Assembly (NCBI RefSeq): GCF_000194945.1
Contig: NZ_GL878507.1
Coordinates: 415,037 to 479,036, forward strand
From: Streptococcus sanguinis SK1 = NCTC 7863
GTDB taxonomy: Bacteria > Bacillota > Bacilli > Lactobacillales > Streptococcaceae
Direction: 5' to 3'
DNA: 64,000 bases
Below are positions 54,738 to 62,938 of the stretch, piece by piece; position 1 is the stretch's first letter; every line of letters starts with the position of its first letter. The position numbers and the translations under genes are program-made. The notes under the pieces are model-generated. The model did no database searches. It was not told where the DNA came from and was given only the letters and a program-made list of their open reading frames with translations.

Positions 54738-54838
54738 TGAACACTGTATAAGACAGACCTTATGCGTGTTCGAAAATAATAGAGCGTTGCATCCGTAAGT
54801 CAATTTGACACGGCTCTTAAAAAACAAAAGGAGAAAGA
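54738..54838 (+). promoter_or_regulatory. Structured pnuC leader, candidate NAD+-II (pnuC motif) riboswitch
   Basis: The ~100-base leader holds a stem GAACAC/GTGTTC (54739-54744 with 54766-54771) with an inner ATAAG/CTTAT. A second stem AGAGC/GCTCT follows (54781-54785 with 54813-54817) around a conserved-looking loop gcatccgtaagtcaatttgacac, broken here as gcatccgtaag and tcaatttgacac. It then runs into aaaaggag, the ribosome site. In streptococci the NAD+-II riboswitch lies in exactly this position. I did not match the published consensus base by base, so identity is inferred. Confidence 0.5.
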
Positions 54839-55630
54839 ATGAATACTTATATCCAAAAGAAAATCGCAAACATGAAGCTGACGCTTTCTGAAATGTCTGG
54901 TGGCTATAAACGCATGGTGACTAGTATGAAGAAGCTCGGCTTTTCTGGTACCTTGAAGCTTATTTGGGACGATTTGTTTGCTCATCGCAGTCTAGGTCAA
55001 TGGGTTTATCTCTTGATTCTAGGGAGTTTTCCGCTCTGGCTGGAGCTGATATATGAACATCGCATCGTGGATTGGACAGGGATGATTTGCAGTCTGACTG
55101 GGATTATCTGTGTGATCTTCGTTTCTGAAGGACGTGCTAGCAATTACCTCTTTGGTTTGATCAATTCTGTGATTTACTTGATTTTGGCTTTGCAGAAAGG
55201 CTTCTATGGCGAGGTCCTGACGACTCTTTACTTTACCATCATGCAGCCAATTGGACTCTTGGTGTGGATTTACCAAGGCCAGTTCAAAAAAGAAAAGCAA
55301 GAGTTTGTTGCTCGTAAGCTAGATGCCAAAGGATGGACAAAATATCTATCGCTCAGTGTGCTTTGGTGGTTGGTCTTTGGCTTGATTTACCAATCTGTGG
55401 GGGCTAATCGTCCTTATCGTGATTCAATCACAGATGCGACAAATGGTGTAGGGCAAATCCTGATGACGGCTGTTTATCGTGAACAGTGGATTTTCTGGGC
55501 AGCGACCAATATTTTTTCTATTTACCTCTGGTGGGGTGAGAGTCTTCAGATTCAAGGGAAATATTTGATTTATTTAATCAACAGTTTGGTAGGATGGTAC
55601 CAGTGGAATAAGGCTGCTAAAAAAGCATAG
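54839..55630 (+). CDS. pnuC: Nicotinamide riboside transporter
   Basis: 263 residues. After a ~55-residue cytoplasmic start come seven membrane helices with the PnuC pattern, including TGIICVIFVSEGRASNYLFGLINS and the C-terminal S-L-V-G-W-Y-Q-W-N-K. Imports nicotinamide riboside by facilitated diffusion, trapped by a cytoplasmic kinase (not in the window). Preceded by a structured leader and strong site aaaaggagaaag. Complements niaX as a second NAD-precursor route. Confidence 0.93.
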   Translation: MNTYIQKKIANMKLTLSEMSGGYKRMVTSMKKLGFSGTLKLIWDDLFAHRSLGQWVYLLILGSFPLWLELIYEHRIVDWTGMICSLTGIICVIFVSEGRASNYLFGLINSVIYLILALQKGFYGEVLTTLYFTIMQPIGLLVWIYQGQFKKEKQEFVARKLDAKGWTKYLSLSVLWWLVFGLIYQSVGANRPYRDSITDATNGVGQILMTAVYREQWIFWAATNIFSIYLWWGESLQIQGKYLIYLINSLVGWYQWNKAAKKA

Positions 55631-55740
55631 TCCTATAAACGGAAAAGAAATCGGATGTGACAATGTCTCTCTTTCCTTTCGTCCTAAAAATATGGTAAAC
55701 TAGTATTAGTAAAATTTATTAGATTTAGGAAGGAATGACC

Positions 55741-56379
55741 ATGAAAAAGAAGTACTTACTGCTCTCCCTGATAATCTTAGCCGGTCTGTCTCTGTCTTCC
55801 TGTAGCCTCATCAAGAGTTATAGCAGTCGGAAACCATCTGATTCTTCCAGTCGGGTTTCCCTGAGAGATGACAGTGATACAAGCAGTAGCAGCAGTAGAG
55901 ACAAAAAATCGTCAAAGACTACTGGTACACAGCGGGTTGACTCTGATGATTATGGCTATATTAGTATTCCTGATAATTGGATTAAGTTTACAGACGTAGA
56001 TGGTGGCGATAGTGTCCAGTATACGGATGGAAGTGGCTATAACATTGTCACGATGAATGCCTATACAAAAGAAAAAGCCAATATTGGAGAAGGTGAAGAA
56101 TTCAACGCTGAAACCATTGCCCAGCGGATCGCTTACCACTGGAAGGATAATAAGGAAGTCGATGACTTTTGGGGAGCAAAGAGTACCGTAGCCGGAAATG
56201 AAGCCTTTCAGATTAATGTTATTTTAAAATCCACTCAAAATCTAACGGTTTGGGTCTTCAAACAAGGCGATAAGGTCTATATGATGTCCTTTGAAGGCGA
56301 TGAAGACACTCTGTATGAATTTATCCCCTATATAGAAGATACGTGGAGCGTCAGCAAGGACGGTGGAAAAAGCATTTAG
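55741..56379 (+). CDS. Lipoprotein, PsbP-like fold candidate (paralogue 2)
   Basis: 212 residues from the ATG that follows ttaggaaggaatgacc; a Met two codons upstream is possible. Lipobox L-S-S-C (Cys21 from the chosen start), Ser/Asp/Arg-rich linker (about 25-62), then the same domain as the protein at 53876 (Y-G-Y-I-S-I-P-D-N-W ... D-T-W-S-V). The two paralogues bracket pnuC, each with its own signals. Function unknown. Confidence 0.8.
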   Translation: MKKKYLLLSLIILAGLSLSSCSLIKSYSSRKPSDSSSRVSLRDDSDTSSSSSRDKKSSKTTGTQRVDSDDYGYISIPDNWIKFTDVDGGDSVQYTDGSGYNIVTMNAYTKEKANIGEGEEFNAETIAQRIAYHWKDNKEVDDFWGAKSTVAGNEAFQINVILKSTQNLTVWVFKQGDKVYMMSFEGDEDTLYEFIPYIEDTWSVSKDGGKSI

Positions 56380-56419
56380 TGACGGTATTTGATGATTGCT
56401 CTCTAAGTTCATAAAAAGC

Positions 56420-56448
56420 AAATCTGGGACTCGTTCTCAGATTTTTTT
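56420..56448 (+). terminator. Terminator
   Basis: AAATCTGGGA / TTCTCAGATTT hairpin with T run, about 40 bases after the lipoprotein stop. Confidence 0.8.
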
Positions 56449-56546
56449 GTGAGATGGAATATATCATATTCTTTGAGTTTGATAAGATTTAAGAAGGCTC
56501 ATTTTATGATATAATAAAAAGAATTTGAATACAGAAAGAAAAATAT

Positions 56547-57041
56547 ATGACTCAAGAAATCGACCTTGAAAAATACCACCAGCTAGCCCTGCAAAAGCAG
56601 AAAGAGCACCGAAAATTTTTAGCCAGTCTCAAGAAAAAGCCCCCAAAAAACCTTGATAAGATTGCCCAGCAAATTCATGATGAGGTCTTTGAGGAGATTG
56701 ACTGTACAGCCTGCGCCAATTGCTGTAAGACGCTGGGTCCAGACTTTAAGGAAGCCGATATTGTCCGTATTGCCAAGTATTTCAAGATGAAGCTGCCGGC
56801 TTTTGAAGAGGAATTTCTACAGGTGGACGAAGACGGTGACAAGGTTTTCAAGACTATGCCTTGCCCTTTTTTAGGTGGAGACAATCTCTGCTCGATCTAC
56901 GATGTCCGTCCCAAGGCCTGCCGAGAGTTCCCTCACACAGACCGCAAGAAGATTCATCAAATTAATCATCTAACAATCAAAAATACCCTGACTTGCCCAG
57001 CGGCTTATCTTTTTGTGGAGAAGCTGCGGGATAGGTTGTAG
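56547..57041 (+). CDS. YkgJ-family cysteine-cluster protein
   Basis: 164 residues. Cys-rich core C-T-A-C-A-N-C-C (CxxCxxCC) near residue 53-60, then C-P-F-L, C-S-I-Y-D-V-R-P-K-A-C-R-E-F-P and a final C-P-A. This is the UPF0153/YkgJ pattern, predicted to bind zinc or an Fe-S cluster; function unknown. A TATAAT at 56510-56515 lies upstream. Confidence 0.85.
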   Translation: MTQEIDLEKYHQLALQKQKEHRKFLASLKKKPPKNLDKIAQQIHDEVFEEIDCTACANCCKTLGPDFKEADIVRIAKYFKMKLPAFEEEFLQVDEDGDKVFKTMPCPFLGGDNLCSIYDVRPKACREFPHTDRKKIHQINHLTIKNTLTCPAAYLFVEKLRDRL

Positions 57042-57129
57042 AATCCCCCTCTAAATCTTGTACAAAAATTCTAGGGCGGAAGTATCTTATATCTGTTAGA
57101 CTATAGATAGGAGGTAAGAAGAAAAGAAT

Positions 57130-57963
57130 ATGATGCATCAATTCAATCGAACCATGGAATATCTGGAAAGTAAGTTGGACGCAGAAGTGGATTTGCAGAA
57201 ATTTCAGCAGCTATCGGGCTATTCTTATGCTCTCTTTAGCAGGCTCTTTTCTATTCTAGCAGATATGACTTTAGCAGAATACTTGCGCAATCGTAGGCTG
57301 TCAGAAGCTGTAACGGACTTGCGGGAAAGCTCTGAGAAAGTCATTGACATAGCACTCAAATACGGCTATGAGTCTTCGGATGCCTTCAGCGCAGCCTTCA
57401 AAAAATTCCATGGTGCGACTCCCTCAGAAGTTCGAAATGGAAAACCTTATCGCGTCTTTCCTAGACTTCAATTATCCTTAAAGATTACAGGAGGAAAGAA
57501 CATGGATATCAAGATTCAAAAGAAACCTGCTTTTACTGTGGCTGGCGTCCTATTAGAAGCTATTGACAATAGCCAGTGCCCGTCTGCATGGGAGCAGCTC
57601 TATGCCAATCACAGCTTTGAAAGCCTGGAAAGTCTGGGCAGTGGCCAATCTTTTGGCGTCTGCTCGGATGTCAAAGAAGGCGAAATCATCAACTATATGG
57701 TCGCTTATGATGTGGCGGATAAAGCGAAAGCAGAAGAACTAGGTCTGTCAATCAAGGAAATCCCGGAAGCTGAATATGCCATCGTACCAGTCAAAGGAGC
57801 AATTCCCGCAAGTATCCACCATGCTTGGAAATATGTCTTGGAAGCCTTTTTCCCAGAAACAGGTTATCGCCACTCAGGAGCACCAGATTTTGAAGTTTAC
57901 ACCGAGGGTGATATGTTCTCCCCAGACTATCAAATGGAACTCTGGATACCAGTGGTGAAATAG
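57130..57963 (+). CDS. AraC-family regulator with GyrI-like effector domain
   Basis: 277 residues. N-terminal AraC/XylS double helix-turn-helix (about 1-105: F-Q-Q-L-S-G-Y-S...F-S-R-L-F and I-A-L-K-Y-G-Y-E-S-S-D-A-F-S-A-A-F-K-K). C-terminal GyrI/SHOCT-like effector domain (from about residue 125, I-Q-K-K-P-A-F-T-V-A-G-V) ending Y-Q-M-E-L-W-I-P-V-V-K. Rob/BmrR-like layout: a small-molecule-responsive activator. A diverged second copy of the 3' end lies at 59024-59065. Confidence 0.88.
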   Translation: MMHQFNRTMEYLESKLDAEVDLQKFQQLSGYSYALFSRLFSILADMTLAEYLRNRRLSEAVTDLRESSEKVIDIALKYGYESSDAFSAAFKKFHGATPSEVRNGKPYRVFPRLQLSLKITGGKNMDIKIQKKPAFTVAGVLLEAIDNSQCPSAWEQLYANHSFESLESLGSGQSFGVCSDVKEGEIINYMVAYDVADKAKAEELGLSIKEIPEAEYAIVPVKGAIPASIHHAWKYVLEAFFPETGYRHSGAPDFEVYTEGDMFSPDYQMELWIPVVK

Positions 57964-58023
57964 AATGGTGATTGCAAGTTATTTTTTAGGTGTCGATTAC
58001 AGATTACAGAGGAGGATGATGCT

Positions 58024-58950
58024 ATGCAGATGTATTTTGGGGATGTTTCTCTTTGTTATACATATTCACTTGCGATGGTGCTGAATTCGTATGGTTATGA
58101 TGTTCGCCCTGAGTTTTTGGAAGCCATTATGGTAATGGGAAATGGCGCTAGTATTGTAAAGGAAGATGAAAAACACCCTTTAGTCTTCTTTGATAATGGG
58201 ATGCCAGATAGTTCTATCAGTCATTCTTTAAACATTCTGGGTTTTACATATGACGAATACTATATAAAGGATTCTAATACAGTGAATCTTCTCTCTATCA
58301 GAGAAATGTTAAGTAAGTTCTTGCTCAGCGGGTCTCTTGCTCTTGGTCCTTTGGATATGGGTTATCTGACTTATAATCCCAATCATATCCATTTGTATGG
58401 GGTGGACCATTTTGTTTCAGTTTATGATCTAGATGATGAGTTTATCTATTTCCATGATCCAGCAGGCTTTGCTTGTATGAAAATGAGTTTGTCAGAATTT
58501 GCGAATGCTTGGGAAGCTAAAAACATTGACTATAAAAGAGGTTCTTTCTCCATGTGGGGAAACTTCAAAAAAATCAAATCTCCAACTTCCAAAGAGATTT
58601 ATCAGAAAACATCTATGTTGATGAAGCAACGATATGAGCACGGCGAGGAGAATGTGATAGCAAGATATGCTAAGTCGGTAGCGAACAATGGCTTGAATGA
58701 AGAACAAAAACATCTTCATCAATACTTTAGTTTCAAATTAGCTTCTATCAGAAATTTATACATGAGCAACTTCTTAAAAGACCACGATACGGTCAGATCT
58801 GAACTAAAAGAAAATTTAGCAAAGTTGTTCGGCCAAGCTCATCTATTTTGTATCGAGGAAGATTACCAAAAACTGTCAGAAGTCTTGTATGATATTGCAG
58901 CACTAGATAATAGATTTAGAGATTTGTGCATTCGCCATAAAGTAGAGTAG
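58024..58950 (+). CDS. BtrH_N/C39-like cysteine-peptidase-fold protein
   Basis: 308 residues. N-terminal half resembles BtrH-type papain-fold domains: D-V-S-L-C-Y-T-Y-S-L-A-M-V-L with Cys11 at the nucleophile position, then H-F-V-S-V-Y-D-L-D-D-E-F-I-Y-F-H-D-P-A-G (His and Asp). The C-terminal half is helical. Relatives transfer acyl groups or cleave peptides in natural-product and bacteriocin pathways. More AT-rich than its neighbours and enclosed by two versions of the AraC 3' end, so probably acquired. Ribosome site gaggaggatgatgct. Confidence 0.68.
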   Translation: MQMYFGDVSLCYTYSLAMVLNSYGYDVRPEFLEAIMVMGNGASIVKEDEKHPLVFFDNGMPDSSISHSLNILGFTYDEYYIKDSNTVNLLSIREMLSKFLLSGSLALGPLDMGYLTYNPNHIHLYGVDHFVSVYDLDDEFIYFHDPAGFACMKMSLSEFANAWEAKNIDYKRGSFSMWGNFKKIKSPTSKEIYQKTSMLMKQRYEHGEENVIARYAKSVANNGLNEEQKHLHQYFSFKLASIRNLYMSNFLKDHDTVRSELKENLAKLFGQAHLFCIEEDYQKLSEVLYDIAALDNRFRDLCIRHKVE

Positions 58951-59023
58951 AAGAAGTTAGAAAAACGAAGATGCTGTTTGGAAAATAAAAGAATGTAATG
59001 CAGCAGGATCGAAAGAAGGGAAA

Positions 59024-59065
59024 CCAAACTATCAAATGACTCTCTGGATTCCAGTAGTGAAATAG
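59024..59065 (+). repeat. Second, diverged copy of the AraC/GyrI gene 3' end
   Basis: Decodes as P-N-Y-Q-M-T-L-W-I-P-V-V-K-stop against P-D-Y-Q-M-E-L-W-I-P-V-V-K-stop at 57922-57963. Upstream of it the frame adds only G-S-K-E-G-K before similarity fades. It is a relic of another allele or paralogue of the regulator. Confidence 0.78.
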
Positions 59066-59070
59066 ATTAG

Positions 59071-59105
59071 AAACCAGCCGTTCGTTTTTGAGCGGCTGGT
59101 TTTTG
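59071..59105 (+). terminator. Terminator
   Basis: AAACCAGCCG / CGGCTGGTTTTT hairpin with T run. Confidence 0.88.
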
Positions 59106-59115
59106 TGGCTTGTGG

Positions 59116-59121
59116 TATAAT
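59116..59121 (+). promoter_or_regulatory. -10 box deciding the start of the HAD gene
   Basis: TATAAT with TGTGG before it, inside the upstream part of the open frame. Transcription from here excludes starts before about 59127. Confidence 0.65.
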
Positions 59122-59154
59122 GAAGCTACTACAGTTACAGAAAGGATTTCTACC

Positions 59155-59844
59155 TTGTCATACAAATTTCTACTTTTCGACCTTGACCATACCTTGCTGG
59201 ATTTTGATACGGCAGAAGACATCGCCCTGACTCATTTTTTGGAGGAGCAGGGCGTGACGGAGATTCAGACCTACAAAGACTATTATATTCCCATGAACAA
59301 GGGGCTTTGGCGGGAACTAGAGCAGGGGAAAATCACCAAGCCTGAGCTAGTCAATACTCGCTTTTCTCGTCTTTTCGCTCATTTTGGCATTGAGAAGGAT
59401 GGCGCCGAGTTAGCCCTTCTCTATCAGCAGCATATTACTCAGCAAGGCCAGACTTACGCTGGAGCTAGCGAGCTTTTGGACAACTTGACAGCAGCTGATT
59501 ATGAGATTTACGGAGCGACCAATGGCATCACGGCTATTCAGACTGGTCGCATGGCTCATTCCGACATTGCGCCCTATTTTAACCATATTTTCATCTCGGA
59601 GCAGATGGGGACTCAGAAGCCCGAAGCCTTGTTTTATGAAAAAATAGCAGAGCAGATACCAGATTTTGACCTGTCTCAGACTTTGATGATTGGAGACTCC
59701 TTGACGGCAGATATTGCAGGCGCTAATAATGCTGGACTGGACTCTATCTGGTACAATCCCAAGCAGCTAGAGAATAAAAGTCTTGTTCGCCCGACCTATA
59801 CCGCCTATTCTTATGTCGACATTATCAGACTCTTGGTTCCATAA
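59155..59844 (+). CDS. HAD-family nucleotidase (YjjG-like)
   Basis: 229 residues from a TTG preceded by agaaaggatttctacc. Earlier in-frame starts overlap the promoter. Motif I FLLFDLDHTLLDF, helical cap, motif II G-A-T-N-G, Lys in T-Q-K-P-E, motif IV M-I-G-D-S-L-T-A-D-I-A-G. Matches the YjjG/YfnB 5'-nucleotidase subgroup, which removes non-canonical nucleoside monophosphates. 11-base gap to the next gene. Confidence 0.88.
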   Translation: MSYKFLLFDLDHTLLDFDTAEDIALTHFLEEQGVTEIQTYKDYYIPMNKGLWRELEQGKITKPELVNTRFSRLFAHFGIEKDGAELALLYQQHITQQGQTYAGASELLDNLTAADYEIYGATNGITAIQTGRMAHSDIAPYFNHIFISEQMGTQKPEALFYEKIAEQIPDFDLSQTLMIGDSLTADIAGANNAGLDSIWYNPKQLENKSLVRPTYTAYSYVDIIRLLVP

Positions 59845-59855
59845 GGAGACTGCAA

Positions 59856-60683
59856 ATGAAAAAAACAGTTGCTTTATTTTCACTTCTTGCCAGTTTGTTG
59901 CTACTGACAGCCTGTTATGCTAAGAAAGAAGAAGTTGATGAAAGCATTCGAACAACGAAGGCTCTTTTTAAAAAGCTCCCTTTTCAGCCCGTCAAGGTTA
60001 GTTCTGATGGCAGTTATCATTACGAGGGAGGCGGTGCGACAATCGATTTGTATTTCACCGAGGAAGATATCCAAAAGTACGCTATTCTAAAATACCACCC
60101 AGATCGAAAGGGCAGTAAAATCGAATTTTATGAGATATTTTACGGAGAGCGAACAGCAGATCAGTTACTGGATTGTTTGGTAGACCAAGAAATAACTAGC
60201 TTAATTGATGAGATTAAGGGTGAGACGGAACATGACATGACAGCTGAATACCAGCAAAAATCAGAATTTGACAGAGCTCAATTTCAGACTATAAGCGTGT
60301 CGTCCTCTAAAAAAGTTGATGATTCAGAAAGTCTAAATAAATATCTCATGCTATATAGTAAGTTTTTAGTCGAATTCAGGAAGAATCCAGAAAATCATGA
60401 TAAGCTAAAAGAGATTGTCCAAAAAATGGATAAAGCTGATCTATTAAAATGGTCTTTCGAATTTCATTCAGACCAAGTGCTGGATGAGAAAAGTATATCT
60501 GAAGATGAAGTAAAAACTAGGTCCTATAATAGTCGTAGTGGAGACACAGAGTATTATGCACTGGAGACCATTAATAAGTATATGGATTTAGATGCTTTTC
60601 CTAAAGACGCTTCAGTCAAATTGTTTTTTAAAAAATATGAAAACCTTTCTGAACAGATAGTTTTAAACAACCAAAAAGACTAA
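59856..60683 (+). CDS. Lipoprotein of unknown function
   Basis: 275 residues. Signal with lipobox L-T-A-C (Cys20), then a soluble domain rich in Lys/Glu/Tyr (YHYEGGGATIDLYFTEEDI...). It may be a TipC-like surface immunity lipoprotein or an unrelated streptococcal lipoprotein; I cannot decide. Ribosome site taaggagactgca; co-transcribed with the HAD gene. Confidence 0.65.
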   Translation: MKKTVALFSLLASLLLLTACYAKKEEVDESIRTTKALFKKLPFQPVKVSSDGSYHYEGGGATIDLYFTEEDIQKYAILKYHPDRKGSKIEFYEIFYGERTADQLLDCLVDQEITSLIDEIKGETEHDMTAEYQQKSEFDRAQFQTISVSSSKKVDDSESLNKYLMLYSKFLVEFRKNPENHDKLKEIVQKMDKADLLKWSFEFHSDQVLDEKSISEDEVKTRSYNSRSGDTEYYALETINKYMDLDAFPKDASVKLFFKKYENLSEQIVLNNQKD

Positions 60684-60701
60684 TCTAAAAAATTTTTAAC
60701 T

Positions 60702-60745
60702 CTGTCAAGAAAAAAACTTGACAGCTGTCTTTAATCTGCTATAAT
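60702..60745 (+). promoter_or_regulatory. rpsP promoter overlapped by an inverted repeat
   Basis: -35 TTGACA (60718-60723), 16-base spacer, -10 TATAAT (60740-60745), consensus on both hexamers. The -35 lies in the right arm of CTGTCAAG-A7-CTTGACAG (60702-60724), a perfect 8-bp inverted repeat. Confidence 0.8.
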
Positions 60746-60811
60746 AGAACATGTGCTTAATAGCTCTGCTATTTCACCAAAAGAAAAAAATAAAGAAAAG
60801 AGACCTTAATA

Positions 60812-61084
60812 ATGGCAGTAAAAATCCGTTTGACTCGTATGGGTTCTAAGAAAAAACCTTTCTACCGTATCAATGTTGCAGACTCACGTTCACCTCGTGA
60901 CGGACGTTTCATCGAAACAGTTGGTACTTACAACCCACTTGTAGTTGAAAACCAAGTGACTTTGAAAGAAGACCGTATCCTTGAGTGGTTGGGTAATGGT
61001 GCACAACCTTCTGATACTGTACGCAACATCCTTTCAAAAGAAGGCGTATTGAAGAAATTCCACGATTCAAAATACTCTAAATAA
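60812..61084 (+). CDS. rpsP: 30S ribosomal protein S16
   Basis: 90 residues, [20 protein letters not shown] then [12 protein letters not shown], the full S16 pattern. Codon use is strongly biased, as expected for a ribosomal gene. Followed after 19 bases by khpA, the usual Firmicutes order. Confidence 0.98.
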   Translation: MAVKIRLTRMGSKKKPFYRINVADSRSPRDGRFIETVGTYNPLVVENQVTLKEDRILEWLGNGAQPSDTVRNILSKEGVLKKFHDSKYSK

Positions 61085-61103
61085 TAGAAGCGTAGGTTGA
61101 CAT

Positions 61104-61343
61104 ATGGACACGATTGAAAATCTAATTATTGCGATAGTGAAACCTTTGATTTCACAGCCAGATGCCTTAACTATCAAGATTGAGGATACACCTGAATTTT
61201 TAGAATATCACCTGGATCTTGATCAGAGTGATGTTGGACGTGTAATAGGTCGTAAAGGTCGTACTATTTCCGCTATAAGGACGATTGTTTACTCTGTCCC
61301 AACTGAATACAAAAAAGTTCGCATCGTTATTGATGAGAAGTAA
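61104..61343 (+). CDS. khpA: KH-domain RNA-binding protein
   Basis: 79 residues, one KH domain with the G-R-K-G loop ([17 protein letters not shown]). In streptococci KhpA pairs with KhpB/Jag to control division and elongation through RNA binding. Co-transcribed with rpsP. Confidence 0.95.
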   Translation: MDTIENLIIAIVKPLISQPDALTIKIEDTPEFLEYHLDLDQSDVGRVIGRKGRTISAIRTIVYSVPTEYKKVRIVIDEK

Positions 61344-61345
61344 GA

Positions 61346-61374
61346 AGAACGGGACCGGTGTGTCCCGTTTTTTT
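61346..61374 (+). terminator. Terminator after rpsP-khpA
   Basis: AACGGGAC / GTCCCGTT hairpin with 6-base loop and seven T. Confidence 0.92.
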
Positions 61375-61379
61375 CTATT

Positions 61380-61580
61380 TCTCTTAGCGAGCTGAGTACG
61401 TGGCTCTCAAGTGAGCTTAGAGAAATTGATGCCCAGCTAAGCGTTGGTACAAGGCCCTTAATGAAACAAGCCGTTAGGCGCAGTTGAATTTAGTAGTATT
61501 GATGCAGTTCGAGCGTATGCGAGAACTATCTAGCTTAGCATCTTCAACGAGGAAAGCGAGAAGCGTGGAAAACGGAGGAA
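61380..61580 (+). other. Degraded coding-like stretch
   Basis: No intact gene. One frame reads L-S-E-L-S-T-W-L-S-S-E-L-R-E-I-D-A-Q-L (61383-61439, running on to 61493). The next frame reads L-G-A-V-E-F-S-S-I-D-A-V-R-A-Y-A-R-T-I (61473-61529), each with protein-like codons before stops. This suggests a frameshifted relic of an unknown gene rather than a designed RNA, though short stem-forming segments are also present. Confidence 0.4.
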
Positions 61581-61582
61581 AT

Positions 61583-62131
61583 ATGAAGTCAGAAGATTAT
61601 GCTTGGAACGCCCATGAACGAGAGTGTTATGAGAATGGACAAGTGAGTCTACCCAGTCCTTACAAGCTAAAGATTCTTGATAACGGTCAGAAAAGGTTGG
61701 AACTGGAACAAATCTTGGTCCAGCTTCCTCAGAAGCAGCTTGCCCAATGGGCAATGCAGCATGCCACTCGCTATATAGCTCTGATAGATATTGGTGATGA
61801 TATTGAAAAACAGCAAATCTTGACTCAGGTTCAGGAAGTGTTTGAAGCGCGACTTGCGGGAAATGTTTCTGCCTATGAGCTGAGGAAGGCTGGTTTCTTG
61901 GCTCAGCAGCTGTCGCAGCAAGCCAAATCACCAGTTAGCAAGTATGCTGCTCGTGTCTTTTCCCAAGCAGTCGCAACAGCCCACATGCGAGGTCATGCCA
62001 TTGTCTCGGCTGATTATGCAGTGAAAGTAATAAATATGCAGAGTCCAGATGATATGAAAGCAGTTATCAGCGAAAGAAAACAACAGATTCGATTGGCCAA
62101 AGAATGGCAGAAATGTATAAATGAGCTGTAG
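61583..62131 (+). CDS. Imm5-like putative immunity protein
   Basis: 182 residues from the ATG after acggaggaaat. C-terminal pattern A-V-A-T-A-H-M-R-G-H-A-I-V-S-A-D-Y-A-V-K-V-I followed by E-R-K-Q-Q-I-R-L-A-K-E-W matches the Imm5-like family. All-helical, cytoplasmic. It stands outside the main island with no toxin nearby. The hydrolase gene follows after 15 bases. Confidence 0.72.
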   Translation: MKSEDYAWNAHERECYENGQVSLPSPYKLKILDNGQKRLELEQILVQLPQKQLAQWAMQHATRYIALIDIGDDIEKQQILTQVQEVFEARLAGNVSAYELRKAGFLAQQLSQQAKSPVSKYAARVFSQAVATAHMRGHAIVSADYAVKVINMQSPDDMKAVISERKQQIRLAKEWQKCINEL

Positions 62132-62146
62132 AATGGAGGCAATAGG

Positions 62147-62938
62147 ATGGACCATATCGAAAGAACCGATGCTAAGATATTCTATCGGATAGAAGGGCGA
62201 GGTCATAAAGAAACAATCGTGCTCCTGCATGGTCTGAGTGCTGACTCGGGCATGTTTCAGCCTCAGATAGATTTTTTTAAGGATCGCTATCAGGTTATTG
62301 CGCCTGACCTACGTGGAAATGGGCAATCAAGCCAGCTGACTTGTCAGGTGGATCAGGTTCTAGATATACAAGCTGCAGATGTGCTGGCGATTTTGGAAAA
62401 AGAAAGCATCAGCCAAGCCATTATCGGAGGGACTTCCTATGGCGGTATTTTAACCATGCACCTCATGACTCAAAATCCGCAAATCTTTAAGGGAGCTTTC
62501 TTGTGCGATACTTTTTGTGCGACGGATTTGTCACCAATGATGAATACTCTGGCTCAACTTACAGCTCCTTTAGTGAAATACTCATGGTTTATGAAGCTAT
62601 CAACCTTGCCAATCTATAAACGCTGGCCTTTAGCTCGCTCTTATTTTGTTGATTTATTCGACCGGATGCGACCTGAGGAGTCTGTTTTGCAGCGCAGGGC
62701 AATTGAAGCCATTGATTATCGTGCTGCCTTGGGTAAGTGCAAGATTCCTACACTTTTGCTGGCGGGAGATTTTTCAGGAAAATTAGTCCAAATGATGAAA
62801 ACAACCAAGGAACATCTGAGGCTTGCTCAGGATCTTGTCATTGCTGATTCTTTTGATCCGTCGAATCTATGCCAACCAGGCAAGTTTAATGCTTTGCTGG
62901 AGAACTTTGCTAAACAGGTTTTCGAAGAGAGGTCTTAA
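62147..62938 (+). CDS. Alpha/beta hydrolase with atypical His position
   Basis: 263 residues. Oxyanion region LLHGLSADSGMF, nucleophile elbow G-T-S-Y-G-G (about 95-100), lid helices, then L-L-L-A-G-D. At the usual C-terminal His (G-H-x-x-N-L-E-x-P) the sequence reads D-S-F-D-P-S-N-L-C-Q-P, with Asp in place of His. Either catalysis uses another residue or the enzyme is inactive. Ribosome site tggaggcaatagg. Confidence 0.8.
   Translation: MDHIERTDAKIFYRIEGRGHKETIVLLHGLSADSGMFQPQIDFFKDRYQVIAPDLRGNGQSSQLTCQVDQVLDIQAADVLAILEKESISQAIIGGTSYGGILTMHLMTQNPQIFKGAFLCDTFCATDLSPMMNTLAQLTAPLVKYSWFMKLSTLPIYKRWPLARSYFVDLFDRMRPEESVLQRRAIEAIDYRAALGKCKIPTLLLAGDFSGKLVQMMKTTKEHLRLAQDLVIADSFDPSNLCQPGKFNALLENFAKQVFEERS

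Noticed and set aside
54738..54838. T-box or PyrR-type leader before pnuC
   Set aside because: No T-box NCCA bulge sequence or AGAGA anti-antiterminator seen; the leader fits better as a translational element.
59110..59154. Upstream start of the HAD gene
   Set aside because: The extension overlaps the TATAAT at 59116-59121 and has no ribosome site.
61380..61580. Small structural RNA between khpA and the Imm5-like gene
   Set aside because: Stems are short and not convincing; protein-like reading frames explain the composition better.
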